A stretch of 64,000 bases of DNA from Acinetobacter lwoffii (GTDB lineage Bacteria; Pseudomonadota; Gammaproteobacteria; Pseudomonadales; Moraxellaceae): positions 2,418,001 through 2,482,000 of the forward strand of contig NZ_CP077369.1 in assembly GCF_019048525.1 (NCBI RefSeq), read 5' to 3'. The position numbers were made by a program, and so were the translations under genes. Numbering within the stretch: position 1 is the stretch's first letter; each line of letters starts with the position of its first letter. The notes under the pieces are model-generated. The model saw nothing but the letters and a program-made list of their open reading frames with translations. It had not been told where the DNA came from and searched no databases. Shown here in pieces: positions 29,423 through 38,093 of this stretch.

Positions 29423-29452
29423 ATATTTCACTTAATTATTTAGGTGAAATAT
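29423..29452. promoter_or_regulatory. Inverted repeat with operator-like half-sites at wide spacing
   Basis: ATATTTCAC and GTGAAATAT are perfect 9-bp arms separated by 12 bases, 46 bp upstream of the transporter start. The arms match variant half-sites of the recurrent palindrome (ATTTCAC in copy 7, GTGAAAT in copy 8), but the spacing is about one helical turn longer. Confidence 0.45.
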
Positions 29453-29596
29453 AGAATATTTACTGATCATTACCACGCTTGAACCAGGTGGTATAAAAAT
29501 GATTTTCAAAGTTTTTGATAAAGTTGCTCTATAGAAATCACATAGCAATACATTGAAAGATGTGATTAAGCCGCGATTCTTAACCCCGAAAACAAT

Positions 29597-29617
29597 CTAG
29601 CCAGCAATGCTGGCTAG
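29597..29617 (-). terminator. Intrinsic terminator after glutaryl-CoA dehydrogenase gene
   Basis: CTAGCCAGC / GCTGGCTAG with a three-base loop lies 16 bp after the stop codon. The following tract is ATTGTTTT, only moderately T-rich. Confidence 0.65.
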
Positions 29618-29632
29618 AGGTAGATCTCAGGT

Positions 29633-30832
29633 TTAGTTGCAAAAGGCTGCAATTCCGGTTTGTGCACGACCTAAAATCAAGGCATGTACATCATGGGTAC
29701 CTTCATAGGTATTTACCACTTCCAGATTAACCAGATGACGGGCCACACCGAATTCATCGCTAATCCCGTTACCGCCCATCATGTCACGGGCCAAACGGGC
29801 AATATCCAGCGCCTTGCCGCAGTTATTACGCTTAATTAAAGACGTACCTTCAACTGACGCAATGCCCTCATCTTTCATGCGGCCAAAACGTAAAGCCACC
29901 TGTAAGCCAAGGGCAATTTCAGTTTGCATATCTGCCAGTTTTTTCTGAATTAACTGATTCGCAGCAAGTGGTCGGCCAAACTGTTTACGATCCATGGTGT
30001 ATTGATGTGCGGTATGCCAGCAGAATTCTGCAGCTCCCATGGCACCCCATGCAATCCCGTAACGCGCACTATTCAAGCAAGTAAAAGGCCCTTTTAAACC
30101 ACGAACTTCCGGAAATGCATTTTCTTCTGGAACAAAGACGTTATCCATTACAATTTCACCGGTGATCGAGGCACGTAGACCCACTTTACCGTGAATCGCT
30201 GGAGCAGAAAGCCCTTCCCAGCCTTTTTCTAGAATAAAGCCACGAATGTCACCGACATTACCTTCGGCAGATACTTCTTTGGCCCAAACTACAAATACAT
30301 CAGCAATCGGGCTGTTGGTAATCCACATTTTTGCGCCAGTTAAACGGTAACCACCCTCGACTTTTTTGGCACGGGTAATCATGCTGCCCGGATCCGAACC
30401 ATGATCCGGCTCGGTCAGGCCGAAGCAACCAATATACTCACCGGTTGCTAATTTTGGTAAATACTTCTGCTTTTGCTCTTCAGAACCAAATTCATTAATG
30501 GGTACCATCACCAGAGAGCTTTGTACGCTGGCCATTGAACGGTAACCTGAATCGACACGTTCAACTTCACGAGCAATCAGACCATAACTGACATAATTTA
30601 AACCTGCACCGCCGTACTGTTCCGGAATGGTTGGACCGAGTAAACCCAGTTCTCCCATTTCACGGAAAATAGCCGGATCGGTTTTTTCATGACGGAACTG
30701 TTCCAGTACACGCGGCATCAGTTTGTCTTGACAGTACGCTGCCGCTGCATCGCGAATCATGCGCTCTTCTGATGTCAGTTGCTGTTCTATTAAAAACGGG
30801 TCTTGCCAATCAAATCTAATTTTTGTCGTCAT
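29633..30832 (-). CDS. gcdH: Glutaryl-CoA dehydrogenase
   Basis: A 399-residue FAD enzyme that oxidises and decarboxylates glutaryl-CoA to crotonyl-CoA, passing electrons to ETF. It carries features characteristic of GcdH rather than ordinary acyl-CoA dehydrogenases: [19 protein letters not shown] at the N-terminus, [33 protein letters not shown], and the active-site glutamate (about 377) in [10 protein letters not shown]. It lies 31 bp downstream of the DcaA-like gene in the same operon and is probably controlled by the same palindromic operator. Its presence extends the island from C6 to C5 dicarboxylates. Confidence 0.92.
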   Translation of the reverse strand: MTTKIRFDWQDPFLIEQQLTSEERMIRDAAAAYCQDKLMPRVLEQFRHEKTDPAIFREMGELGLLGPTIPEQYGGAGLNYVSYGLIAREVERVDSGYRSMASVQSSLVMVPINEFGSEEQKQKYLPKLATGEYIGCFGLTEPDHGSDPGSMITRAKKVEGGYRLTGAKMWITNSPIADVFVVWAKEVSAEGNVGDIRGFILEKGWEGLSAPAIHGKVGLRASITGEIVMDNVFVPEENAFPEVRGLKGPFTCLNSARYGIAWGAMGAAEFCWHTAHQYTMDRKQFGRPLAANQLIQKKLADMQTEIALGLQVALRFGRMKDEGIASVEGTSLIKRNNCGKALDIARLARDMMGGNGISDEFGVARHLVNLEVVNTYEGTHDVHALILGRAQTGIAAFCN

Positions 30833-30863
30833 TTTAATATTTCCTTATTTTAAAATTATGAGA

Positions 30864-32018
30864 TTAGGCGGTTGCTTGTTTAATCATTTCACGCGCAATA
30901 ATAATTTGCTGGATTTGTGTGGTTCCTTCATATAAACGGAACAGACGCACATCACGGTAGAAACGTTCAATTGAATATTCACTGATATAACCCGCTCCAC
31001 CATGAATCTGCAAACAGCGATCAGCAACTCGACCACACATTTCAGTTGCAAACATTTTGGCACAAGAGGCTTCAGTCGTAACATTTTGGCCAGCATCACG
31101 TAGACGCGCAGCATCCAGCACCATACATTTGGCTGCATAAATCTCGGCTTTGGAGTCTGCCAACATACCTTGGATTAGCTGGAAATTCGCAATGGGCTGG
31201 CCAAACTGTTTGCGCTCCACTGCATAGTTGAGTGCGTCTTCCAACATACGCTCAGCCATGCCGACGCTATAACCAGCAATGTGCAGACGGCCCTTATCCA
31301 GAACGCGCATTGCTGTTTTAAAGCCGATCCCTTCTACACCGCCAATCAGCTGATCTTTATGCACTTTACAGTTATCAAAAATTACATCACAGGTATAGGA
31401 ACCATGTTGGCCCATTTTCTTGTCAATTTTACCTAGGCTTAAACCAGGTGTACCTGCTTCAACTAGAAATGCTGAAATACCGCTCGCACCTTTAATCTCT
31501 TGATTGGTACGTGCCATCACGGTAAATGTCGTGGCACGTGGTGCATTGGTGATGAAGCGTTTAGTTCCGTTTAAAATATAATAATCGCCGTATTTGACTG
31601 CACTGGTTTTTAAAGCAGCAGCGTCTGAGCCGGAATCCGGTTCGGTCAAACAGAATGAACCAATAATTTCGCCCGTTGCATAACGCGGTAAATATTTCTG
31701 TTTTTGCTCTTCTGTACCGTCGATAATGATGCCGCTTGAGCCAATGCCGTTGTTAGTACCAATTAAAGAGCGAAAGGCAGCCGATGTATGGCCCAATTCC
31801 ATCGCGACCAGAATTTCTTCTTCCATGGTAATGCCTAAACCACCATATTCTTCAGGAATCGTCAGGCCAAACAAGCCCAGCTCTTTCATCTGTTCCACAA
31901 TATGTTCAGGAATGGCATTGTTCTCTTCTACTTCATGCTCAAGAGGCACCAGTTCATTTTTTACAAAATCGCGAATCGTTGACAGAAGTTGGTCTAGCAT
32001 TTCCGGATCACGAATCAT
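30864..32018 (-). CDS. dcaA: Acyl-CoA dehydrogenase, DcaA-like (adipyl-CoA dehydrogenase)
   Basis: A 384-residue medium-length acyl-CoA dehydrogenase. The ATG at 32018 follows GGAG with a six-base spacer, better than the in-frame ATG at 32030. Signatures are SFCLTEPDSGSDAAALKTSA in the FAD/substrate region, QIHGGAGYISEYSIERFYRD, and the catalytic glutamate (about 364) in RLYEGTTQIQQ. In the dca pathway it would turn adipyl-CoA into 2,3-dehydroadipyl-CoA. It leads the operon with gcdH and has a near-perfect operator palindrome 50 bp upstream. The dicarboxylate preference is inferred from context. Confidence 0.85.
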   Translation of the reverse strand: MIRDPEMLDQLLSTIRDFVKNELVPLEHEVEENNAIPEHIVEQMKELGLFGLTIPEEYGGLGITMEEEILVAMELGHTSAAFRSLIGTNNGIGSSGIIIDGTEEQKQKYLPRYATGEIIGSFCLTEPDSGSDAAALKTSAVKYGDYYILNGTKRFITNAPRATTFTVMARTNQEIKGASGISAFLVEAGTPGLSLGKIDKKMGQHGSYTCDVIFDNCKVHKDQLIGGVEGIGFKTAMRVLDKGRLHIAGYSVGMAERMLEDALNYAVERKQFGQPIANFQLIQGMLADSKAEIYAAKCMVLDAARLRDAGQNVTTEASCAKMFATEMCGRVADRCLQIHGGAGYISEYSIERFYRDVRLFRLYEGTTQIQQIIIAREMIKQATA

Positions 32019-32067
32019 ATGAATCTCCATGGATATAATTTAGGTAAATTCCTTTACCCTTATTTTT

Positions 32068-32084
32068 GTTTCGTATTACGAAAT
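32068..32084. promoter_or_regulatory. Recurrent 17-bp palindromic operator, copy 6 (most symmetrical)
   Basis: GTTTCGTATTACGAAAT contains the perfect palindrome TTTCGTA-T-TACGAAA. It lies 50 bp upstream of the DcaA-like gene start. Confidence 0.75.
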
Positions 32085-32193
32085 AAATAATCATATAAAA
32101 TCATTTTGAGCAAGTGAAATTATTAAAAATTTTATATTTTAACTAAAAAATGAAATTTTTCTGGTATTCCAGTTGATTTGTGTTTAATATTTA

Positions 32194-32210
32194 ATTTCAC
32201 GATACGAAAT
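32194..32210. promoter_or_regulatory. Recurrent 17-bp palindromic operator, copy 7
   Basis: ATTTCACGATACGAAAT lies mid-way in the divergent region, 110 bp from copy 6. Confidence 0.7.
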
Positions 32211-32459
32211 ATTTTGATGAGTGATTATTCTATTTATCAGTTTTTTTGAATAGATAATTAAACCTTTTTTCTTGCTGTAATATTTATCGATCACTGACTC
32301 TTTCGGAGAAATCGAAACTTTTTAAATGTATTGGCTACGTGTTAAACCTAAAAAACTAGATGATTTTATATTGTCTTCAAAGTTGGGTAACAGGATTCTT
32401 TTCGACCACAAATAATTTCGGCACTTTTTCCTATATTTTATCTTTTGTAGAAGTGTTTT

Positions 32460-32476
32460 ATTTTGTATCGTGAAAT
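32460..32476. promoter_or_regulatory. Recurrent 17-bp palindromic operator, copy 8
   Basis: ATTTTGTATCGTGAAAT lies 45 bp upstream of the IclR gene, which suggests autoregulation. Confidence 0.7.
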
Positions 32477-32521
32477 TATGTTGCTATCATATTCATTAAT
32501 TTAACTTTAATTGCCCTGACC

Positions 32522-33358
32522 ATGACAAAAAATAAAACTGGTGAAATTCCCAACTTTGATGAAATCCGTTTAGATCCGATTTCACATATTCATAGAGAAA
32601 ATAATCCTCAATTTATTGCGTCTATTGCGCGTGGATTGGAAATCTTACGTTGCTTTTCAGCGACCAATCAATTGCTTGGCAATCAGGAAATTGCACAATT
32701 AACCAACTTACCCAAGCCAACTGTGGCCCGTATTACCAGCACCCTGGTTTCTTTAGGTTATTTAAAACAACTACCGAATACCACGAAATATCTGTTGGAT
32801 GTTGGCGTATTGGCTTTGGGTTATGCAGCTTTGAGTAATATTTCTGCGCGGACTCAGGCTTATCCGTTTATGGAAGAAATGTCCCGTTATTCCCAAGCCC
32901 CTGTGGCAATGGCTACCCGTGACCGTTTGAGCATGATTTATCTGGAAGTGGTACATACAGAATCGACGCTAACCATGCGCCGCCCTGTCGGTTCGACTTT
33001 ACCGATTCATAGCAGTGCCATGGGACGTGCCTGTCTGGCAGCAATGGATGTAAAAGAACGCGAATATTTATTTGACGCGATCAAGAAAAGAAACGAAGAT
33101 CAGTGGCCAACCATCAAGCGTAATCTGGAACGTGCAATCCGTGATTATCAGGATTATGGCTATTGTCTGTCTCTAGGTGACTGGGCTAAGGATGTGAATT
33201 CCGTGGCAGTTCCATTGGTTCACCCTAAACACGGGATATTAACGTTTAACTGTGGTGCTCCAAGTTATCTGTTAAATCAGGAAAAACTGGAAAATGAAAT
33301 TGGGCCGCGTCTGATTCACATGGTGAACAATATTGCTATGAATCTCAATAATATATAA
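32522..33358 (+). CDS. dcaR: IclR-family regulator, DcaR/PcaU/PobR-like
   Basis: A 278-residue regulator with an N-terminal winged helix (about residues 30-95: SIARGLEILRCFSATNQLLG, then NLPKPTVARITSTLVSLGYL). The C-terminal IclR effector domain includes MIYLEVVHTESTLTMRRPVG, SSAMGRACLAAM and DYGYCLSLGDWAKDVNSVAV. The extended N-terminus and the Ser-Leu-Gly-Asp-Trp segment resemble the Acinetobacter PcaU/PobR/DcaR group. It is the only complete regulator in the catabolic island and has a palindrome copy in front of its own gene, so it is the natural candidate to bind all nine copies. The effector is unknown; a dicarboxylate or its CoA ester is a guess. Confidence 0.85.
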   Translation: MTKNKTGEIPNFDEIRLDPISHIHRENNPQFIASIARGLEILRCFSATNQLLGNQEIAQLTNLPKPTVARITSTLVSLGYLKQLPNTTKYLLDVGVLALGYAALSNISARTQAYPFMEEMSRYSQAPVAMATRDRLSMIYLEVVHTESTLTMRRPVGSTLPIHSSAMGRACLAAMDVKEREYLFDAIKKRNEDQWPTIKRNLERAIRDYQDYGYCLSLGDWAKDVNSVAVPLVHPKHGILTFNCGAPSYLLNQEKLENEIGPRLIHMVNNIAMNLNNI

Positions 33359-33372
33359 AAAAATTAATCATC

Positions 33373-33393
33373 AGAGCGACATTCAGTCGCTCT
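33373..33393 (+). terminator. Intrinsic terminator after the IclR gene
   Basis: AGAGCGAC-ATTCA-GTCGCTCT is followed by TCTTATT. Confidence 0.75.
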
Positions 33394-33555
33394 TCTTATT
33401 GAATACCCAATCTACACATCTTCTTCCTTTATCTATAATTTACAGCAAACCTTTTTAATACGGTGAAATAGATAAGATTTAAAAAATAGATAAAGTCCTA
33501 TTTCAAATAAAAAGATCAAAAATAAGCTTCATAACCGATTTAGATAATGCTATAA

Positions 33556-33572
33556 ATATCGTATAGCGAAAT
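33556..33572. promoter_or_regulatory. Recurrent 17-bp palindromic operator, copy 9
   Basis: ATATCGTATAGCGAAAT ends 13 bp upstream of the ETF-ubiquinone oxidoreductase start codon, much like copy 4 in front of the hydratase gene. Confidence 0.65.
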
Positions 33573-33585
33573 TGGATTTTATATT

Positions 33586-35298
33586 ATGGAAGATATAACA
33601 AGAGAATCGATGGAGTTTGACGTCGTCATCGTAGGCGCAGGCCCTGCGGGTCTTTCTGCTGCGATCAAAATCCGTCAGCTTGCAATTGAAAACAACTTAA
33701 ACGATTTGTCCGTTTGTGTCGTAGAAAAAGGCTCCGAAGTCGGTGCACATATTCTGTCTGGTGCGGTACTTGAACCGCGTGCCATGAACGAGTTGTTCCC
33801 GGACTGGAAAGAACAAAGTGCCCCGCTGAATGTCCCGGTGACTGAAGATAAAACCTTCTTCCTGCTGTCAGATGAAAAATCACAGGAAGCACCGCACTGG
33901 ATGGTGCCTAAAACCATGCATAACGATGGCAACTATGTCATCTCGCTCGGCAACGTGGTGCGCTGGTTAGGCCAGAAAGCCGAAGAACTCGAAGTATCGA
34001 TCTTCCCGGGCTTTGCGGCATCAGAAATTCTGTATCATGCCGATGGCACAGTCAAAGGCATCCAAACCGGTGACATGGGCATTGGTAAAGATGGCGAACC
34101 GACGCATAACTTTACCCCGGGTTATGAACTGCATGCCAAATACACGTTATTTGCTGAAGGTTGCCGCGGTCACTTAGGTAAGCGTTTAATCCAGAAGTTC
34201 AACCTGGACAAGGATGCTGATCCGCAACACTACGGTATCGGCATTAAAGAGTTGTGGGAAATCGATCCTGCCAAGCACAAACCGGGTCTGGTGATGCATG
34301 GTGCCGGTTGGCCACTTTCTGAAACCGGTTCTTCAGGCGGCTGGTGGCTCTACCACGCGGAAAACAACCAGGTGACCCTGGGCATGATCGTGGATCTGTC
34401 CTATACCAACCCCCACATGTATCCGTTCATGGAAATGCAGCGCTGGAAAACCCATCCATTAATTAAGCAATATCTCGAAGGTGGCAAGCGTATTTCCTAT
34501 GGTGCCCGTGCCGTGACCAAAGGTGGTTTTAACTCGCTACCAAAATTCACCTTCCCGGGCGGCTCATTGATTGGTGATGATGCCGGCTTCCTGAACTTTG
34601 CCAAGATCAAAGGCTCACATACTGCAATGAAGTCCGGCATGCTCTGCGGTGAAGCGGTGTTTGAAGCAATTGCGGCCGGTGTACAACAAGGCGGTGATCT
34701 GGCGATTGCACGTGTTGTAGAGGGTGAAGATTTCTTTGTCAAAGAACTCACCGCGTATACCGATAAGTTTAACAACAGCTGGCTGAAAGAAGAGCTCTAT
34801 AACTCGCGTAACTTCGGTCCTGCGATGCACAAGTTCGGTCAATGGATCGGTGGTGCCTTTAACTTTATCGACCAGAACGTGTTTAAAGTTCCATTCACTT
34901 TACATGATCTGGTTCAGGACCATGCTGCGCTAAAAACCCAGGCAGCTGAAAGCTTCAAGCCGACCTATCCAAAACCGGATGGCAAGCTGACCTTTGACCG
35001 TCTGTCTTCAGTGTTTGTCTCGAATACGGTCCATGAAGAGAACCAGCCAGCGCACTTGAAACTGACCGATGCTTCGATTCCGGTGGAAGTCAACCTGCCG
35101 ACATGGGATGAACCTGCGCAGCGTTACTGCCCGGCGGGTGTCTATGAAATCATGGAAAATAATGACGGTTCGAAACGTTTCCAGATCAATGCAGCCAACT
35201 GTGTGCACTGCAAGACCTGTGACATCAAGGAACCGTCCCAGAACATCACCTGGGTAACACCGGAAGGTGGTGGTGGTCCGAATTACCCGAATATGTAA
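33586..35298 (+). CDS. Electron transfer flavoprotein-ubiquinone oxidoreductase (ETF-QO)
   Basis: A 570-residue membrane-associated flavoprotein that moves electrons from ETF to ubiquinone, the outlet for all local acyl-CoA dehydrogenases. It has the FAD motif VVIVGAGPAGLSAAIKI (about residues 13-29), GAHILSGAVLEPRAMNEL, the central GGSLIGDDAGFLNFAKIKG, and a C-terminal 4Fe-4S ferredoxin-like domain with RYCPAGVYE and NCVHCKTCDIKEP. Length is normal. The operator-like palindrome just upstream suggests that supply of the electron acceptor is raised with the pathway. The body of the gene looks somewhat richer in G+C than the surrounding intergenic DNA, as expected of a highly expressed gene. 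Confidence 0.93.
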   Translation: MEDITRESMEFDVVIVGAGPAGLSAAIKIRQLAIENNLNDLSVCVVEKGSEVGAHILSGAVLEPRAMNELFPDWKEQSAPLNVPVTEDKTFFLLSDEKSQEAPHWMVPKTMHNDGNYVISLGNVVRWLGQKAEELEVSIFPGFAASEILYHADGTVKGIQTGDMGIGKDGEPTHNFTPGYELHAKYTLFAEGCRGHLGKRLIQKFNLDKDADPQHYGIGIKELWEIDPAKHKPGLVMHGAGWPLSETGSSGGWWLYHAENNQVTLGMIVDLSYTNPHMYPFMEMQRWKTHPLIKQYLEGGKRISYGARAVTKGGFNSLPKFTFPGGSLIGDDAGFLNFAKIKGSHTAMKSGMLCGEAVFEAIAAGVQQGGDLAIARVVEGEDFFVKELTAYTDKFNNSWLKEELYNSRNFGPAMHKFGQWIGGAFNFIDQNVFKVPFTLHDLVQDHAALKTQAAESFKPTYPKPDGKLTFDRLSSVFVSNTVHEENQPAHLKLTDASIPVEVNLPTWDEPAQRYCPAGVYEIMENNDGSKRFQINAANCVHCKTCDIKEPSQNITWVTPEGGGGPNYPNM

Positions 35299-35396
35299 GG
35301 TAATTCCTGTGAATGAGAAAAATACATCTATTTCTCACATTCACATACCCAATCTTGAAGCAGTTAATATTAACACTTCACTTTAATTTTTTAGGT

Positions 35397-35424
35397 AATC
35401 CCAGTTCCCGAGGGAGCTGGGATT
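35397..35424 (+). terminator. Intrinsic terminator-like hairpin after ETF-QO gene
   Basis: AATCCCAG...CTGGGATT is a nearly perfect 13-bp stem with a short loop. The T-tract after it is weak. Confidence 0.65.
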
Positions 35425-35479
35425 AATAAATTTTCAAATAGAAAAATAGAAAAGATTGCATATAGGGTCAGAGATAAAA

Positions 35480-35507
35480 ATGGCCTACTCGAAACCGAGT
35501 AAGCCAT
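35480..35507 (-). terminator. Intrinsic terminator after the OsmC-YcaO gene
   Basis: A stem containing ACTCG-AAAC-CGAGT with outer ATGGC/GCCAT is followed on the minus strand by TTTTTATC. Confidence 0.8.
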
Positions 35508-35557
35508 CTTTAATATTTAAAACAAATGACGAAAACTTTTAGTCATTCATCTATGGA

Positions 35558-37759
35558 TTATTGCTGAGCCACAAACTTTGCACGCGCCGCATGCAGTTTC
35601 TTGTAACTGTCAATCAGGCGCAAATGACGATCCAGCCCTTCTAGCTGCATGTTGGTTTCGGTCAAACCATAGAAACGGACTGTTCCTTCAATTGAACCTA
35701 AAACGGCATCCATACGGGCATCACCAAACATACGACGGAAGTTGTGTTCATAATCTTCCAGTTCCATTTCATCATCCAGAATGACTTCCAGAACGACATT
35801 CATGCACTGGTAGAACAGGCCACGTTCAACGGTATTGGTATTGAACTGCAGGAACTGCTCAACCAGATCTTTGGCTTCTTCAAATTGCTGCAAAGCCACA
35901 TAAATCAGTAGTTTCAGTTCAAGAATAGTGAGTTGGCCCCATTCAGTATTTTCATCGAACTCGATACCGATCAAGGTTTTGATTTCGGTATAGTCATCCT
36001 CATCTGCTTCTTCCAGACGCTCAACCAATGCTTCCAATTGTTCATCATCCAGACGGTGCAGATTCAGGATATCTTCACGATATAACAAAGCCTTGTTGGT
36101 ATTGTCCCAAACCAGATCTTCTACCAGATAAATTTCCGAATAGCCCGGTACCAGAATACGGCAAGCTGTTGCACCTAGATGCTGATACACCGCCATATAA
36201 ACTTCATGGCCCATGTCTTCCAGAATCGTGAATAATTCCTGAGCTTCGTCCGCATTCGAATTTTGACCGTTATTAGTGAAATCCCACTCGACAAAATCAT
36301 AATCTGATTTCGCGCTGAAGAAACGCCAAGACACTACACCGCTCGAGTCGATGAAATGCTCGACGAAGTTATTTGGTTCAGTCACGGCATTACTGCTAAA
36401 GGTTGGTTTTGGCAGATCATTCAGACCTTCAAAACTACGGCCTTGCAATAACTCAGTCAGACTGCGTTCTAATGCCACTTCAAAGTTAGGATGGGCACCG
36501 AATGAGGCAAATACACCGCCAGTACGCGGGTTCATCAGGGTGACACACATGACCGGGAACTGACCGCCTAAAGATGCATCTTTGACCAGAACCGGGAAGC
36601 CCTGTTCTTCTAGGCCTTTAATGCCTTCAACAATTTTTGGATATTTTGCCAGAACATGTTCAGGCACATCCGGTAGTGCCAGTTCACCTTCCAGAATTTC
36701 GCGTTTAACAGCACGCTCGAAAATTTCAGACAGACATTGTACTTGCGCTTCAGCCAAGGTATTGCCGGCACTCATCCCGTTACTTAAGTAAAGGTTTTCG
36801 ATCAGATTCGACGGGAAATAAACGGTTTCACCATCAGACTGACGTACAAATGGCAATGAACAGATGCCACGTGCTTTATTACCAGAGTTGGTGTCGTAAA
36901 GATGGATACCCAATAATTCATCTTCAGGATCATAAATTTCACGGGTATGTTCATCTAAAACTTCTGCAGGTAGTTCGCCATTTGGACCTGGCTGGAACCA
37001 TTTTTCATCTGGATAATGCACAAATTCGGCATTGGCAATATCCTCACCCCAGAACTGGTCGTTATAGAAGAAGTTACAGTTCAGACGCTCAATAAATTCG
37101 CCCAAGGCAGATGCCAGCGCACTTTCTTTGGTCGAACCTTTACCGTTGGTAAAGCACATTGGCGACTGCGCATCACGAATATGCAATGACCAGACATTCG
37201 GCACGATATTACGCCAAGACGCAATTTCAATCTTCATGCCGAGGCCTGCCAGAATGGCAGACATATTGGCAATGGTTTCTTCCAGCGGCAGGTCTTTACC
37301 TGGAATGAAAGTCGTATGATCAGAAGCCAGACTTGGCATCAATAAAGCTTGAGCATCCGCATCAATGCTTTCCACTTCTTCAATGACAAATTCAGGACCG
37401 GTTTGAATTACTTTCTTGACAGTACAACGATCAATCGAACGTAAAATCCCTTGGCGGTCTTTTTCAGAAATATCAGCCGGCAGTTCCACCTGAATTTTAA
37501 AAATCTGTTTATAGCGGTTTTCAGGATCAACAATATTGTTTTGCGAAAGGCGGATATTATCAGTCGGAATGTCACGTGCTGCGCAATAGACTTTGACAAA
37601 ATAAGCCGCACAAAGTGCTGATGACGCCAGAAAATAATCGAATGGGCCGGGTGCCGAACCATCGCCTTTATAGCGGATCGGCTGATCGGCAATCACCGTG
37701 AAGTCATCGAACTTGGCTTCCTGGCGAAGATTATCGAGATAATTGACCTTAATTTCCAT
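35558..37759 (-). CDS. OsmC domain - YcaO domain fusion protein
   Basis: A 733-residue fusion. Residues 1-~135 are an OsmC/Ohr-like domain with Cys50, Cys59 (SSALCAAYFVKVYC) and Cys112 (DRCTVKKVI), so the usual redox-cysteine positions seem kept. From about 150 it is a complete YcaO protein: the ATP-binding segments GKGSTKESALASALGEFIER (206-225) and AEAQVQCLSEIFERAVKREI (~336-355), then a helical C-terminal domain. The YcaO part is about the length of E. coli YcaO. YcaO proteins phosphorylate peptide backbone amides or act as ATP-dependent cyclodehydratases; the E. coli protein has been linked to ribosomal S12 modification. No RiPP precursor gene was seen nearby, so a housekeeping role is more likely. 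Confidence 0.85.
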   Translation of the reverse strand: MEIKVNYLDNLRQEAKFDDFTVIADQPIRYKGDGSAPGPFDYFLASSALCAAYFVKVYCAARDIPTDNIRLSQNNIVDPENRYKQIFKIQVELPADISEKDRQGILRSIDRCTVKKVIQTGPEFVIEEVESIDADAQALLMPSLASDHTTFIPGKDLPLEETIANMSAILAGLGMKIEIASWRNIVPNVWSLHIRDAQSPMCFTNGKGSTKESALASALGEFIERLNCNFFYNDQFWGEDIANAEFVHYPDEKWFQPGPNGELPAEVLDEHTREIYDPEDELLGIHLYDTNSGNKARGICSLPFVRQSDGETVYFPSNLIENLYLSNGMSAGNTLAEAQVQCLSEIFERAVKREILEGELALPDVPEHVLAKYPKIVEGIKGLEEQGFPVLVKDASLGGQFPVMCVTLMNPRTGGVFASFGAHPNFEVALERSLTELLQGRSFEGLNDLPKPTFSSNAVTEPNNFVEHFIDSSGVVSWRFFSAKSDYDFVEWDFTNNGQNSNADEAQELFTILEDMGHEVYMAVYQHLGATACRILVPGYSEIYLVEDLVWDNTNKALLYREDILNLHRLDDEQLEALVERLEEADEDDYTEIKTLIGIEFDENTEWGQLTILELKLLIYVALQQFEEAKDLVEQFLQFNTNTVERGLFYQCMNVVLEVILDDEMELEDYEHNFRRMFGDARMDAVLGSIEGTVRFYGLTETNMQLEGLDRHLRLIDSYKKLHAARAKFVAQQ

Positions 37760-38093
37760 GTGGGTACCTAAATATTCTTATGTGCCGTCACGGACAGATA
37801 AGATGCTGAATCTGAATATACAAGCCGGTTCACGGAGGAGAACTTGAATGAAAAATAGAAAATGGTCAGGTTATACCATTTGACGAAGTGTCTGGATAAC
37901 GCTGCCGAGAATGGGCGCTATTATAGAATTATTTTATGAAATTGATAATATTTGTCTGAAATTCTGGCAGATTAAACCAGATCCTCAGTCTTTCCTGAGC
38001 TGCCGGAGCATGAATCAACTTCAAGTCATGGCTTATACTATTAATCAAAGTTGCAGATAAGGCAGATTTTCACCTGCCTAGTCTGAGATAACT
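37760..38093. other. Intergenic region upstream of the OsmC-YcaO gene
   Basis: It holds the presumed OsmC-YcaO promoter. The only other item is an 11-codon plus-strand open frame at 37848-37883 behind a good GGAGGAG; no conserved structure was recognised. Confidence 0.4.

Larger units (their letters stand above)
32019..32521. other. Divergent intergenic region, dcaA-gcdH / IclR regulator
   Basis: About 500 AT-rich bases contain three operator copies (32068, 32194, 32460). No small gene with a convincing ribosome-binding site was seen. Confidence 0.65.

Noticed and set aside
33453..33469. Further operator-like sequence upstream of the ETF-QO gene
   Set aside because: TTTTAATACGGTGAAAT matches the consensus at too few positions.
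35558..37759. YcaO gene as part of a RiPP biosynthetic cluster
   Set aside because: No precursor peptide, dehydrogenase, leader-binding protein or exporter gene is adjacent; the E. coli-type C-terminal domain points to a housekeeping YcaO.
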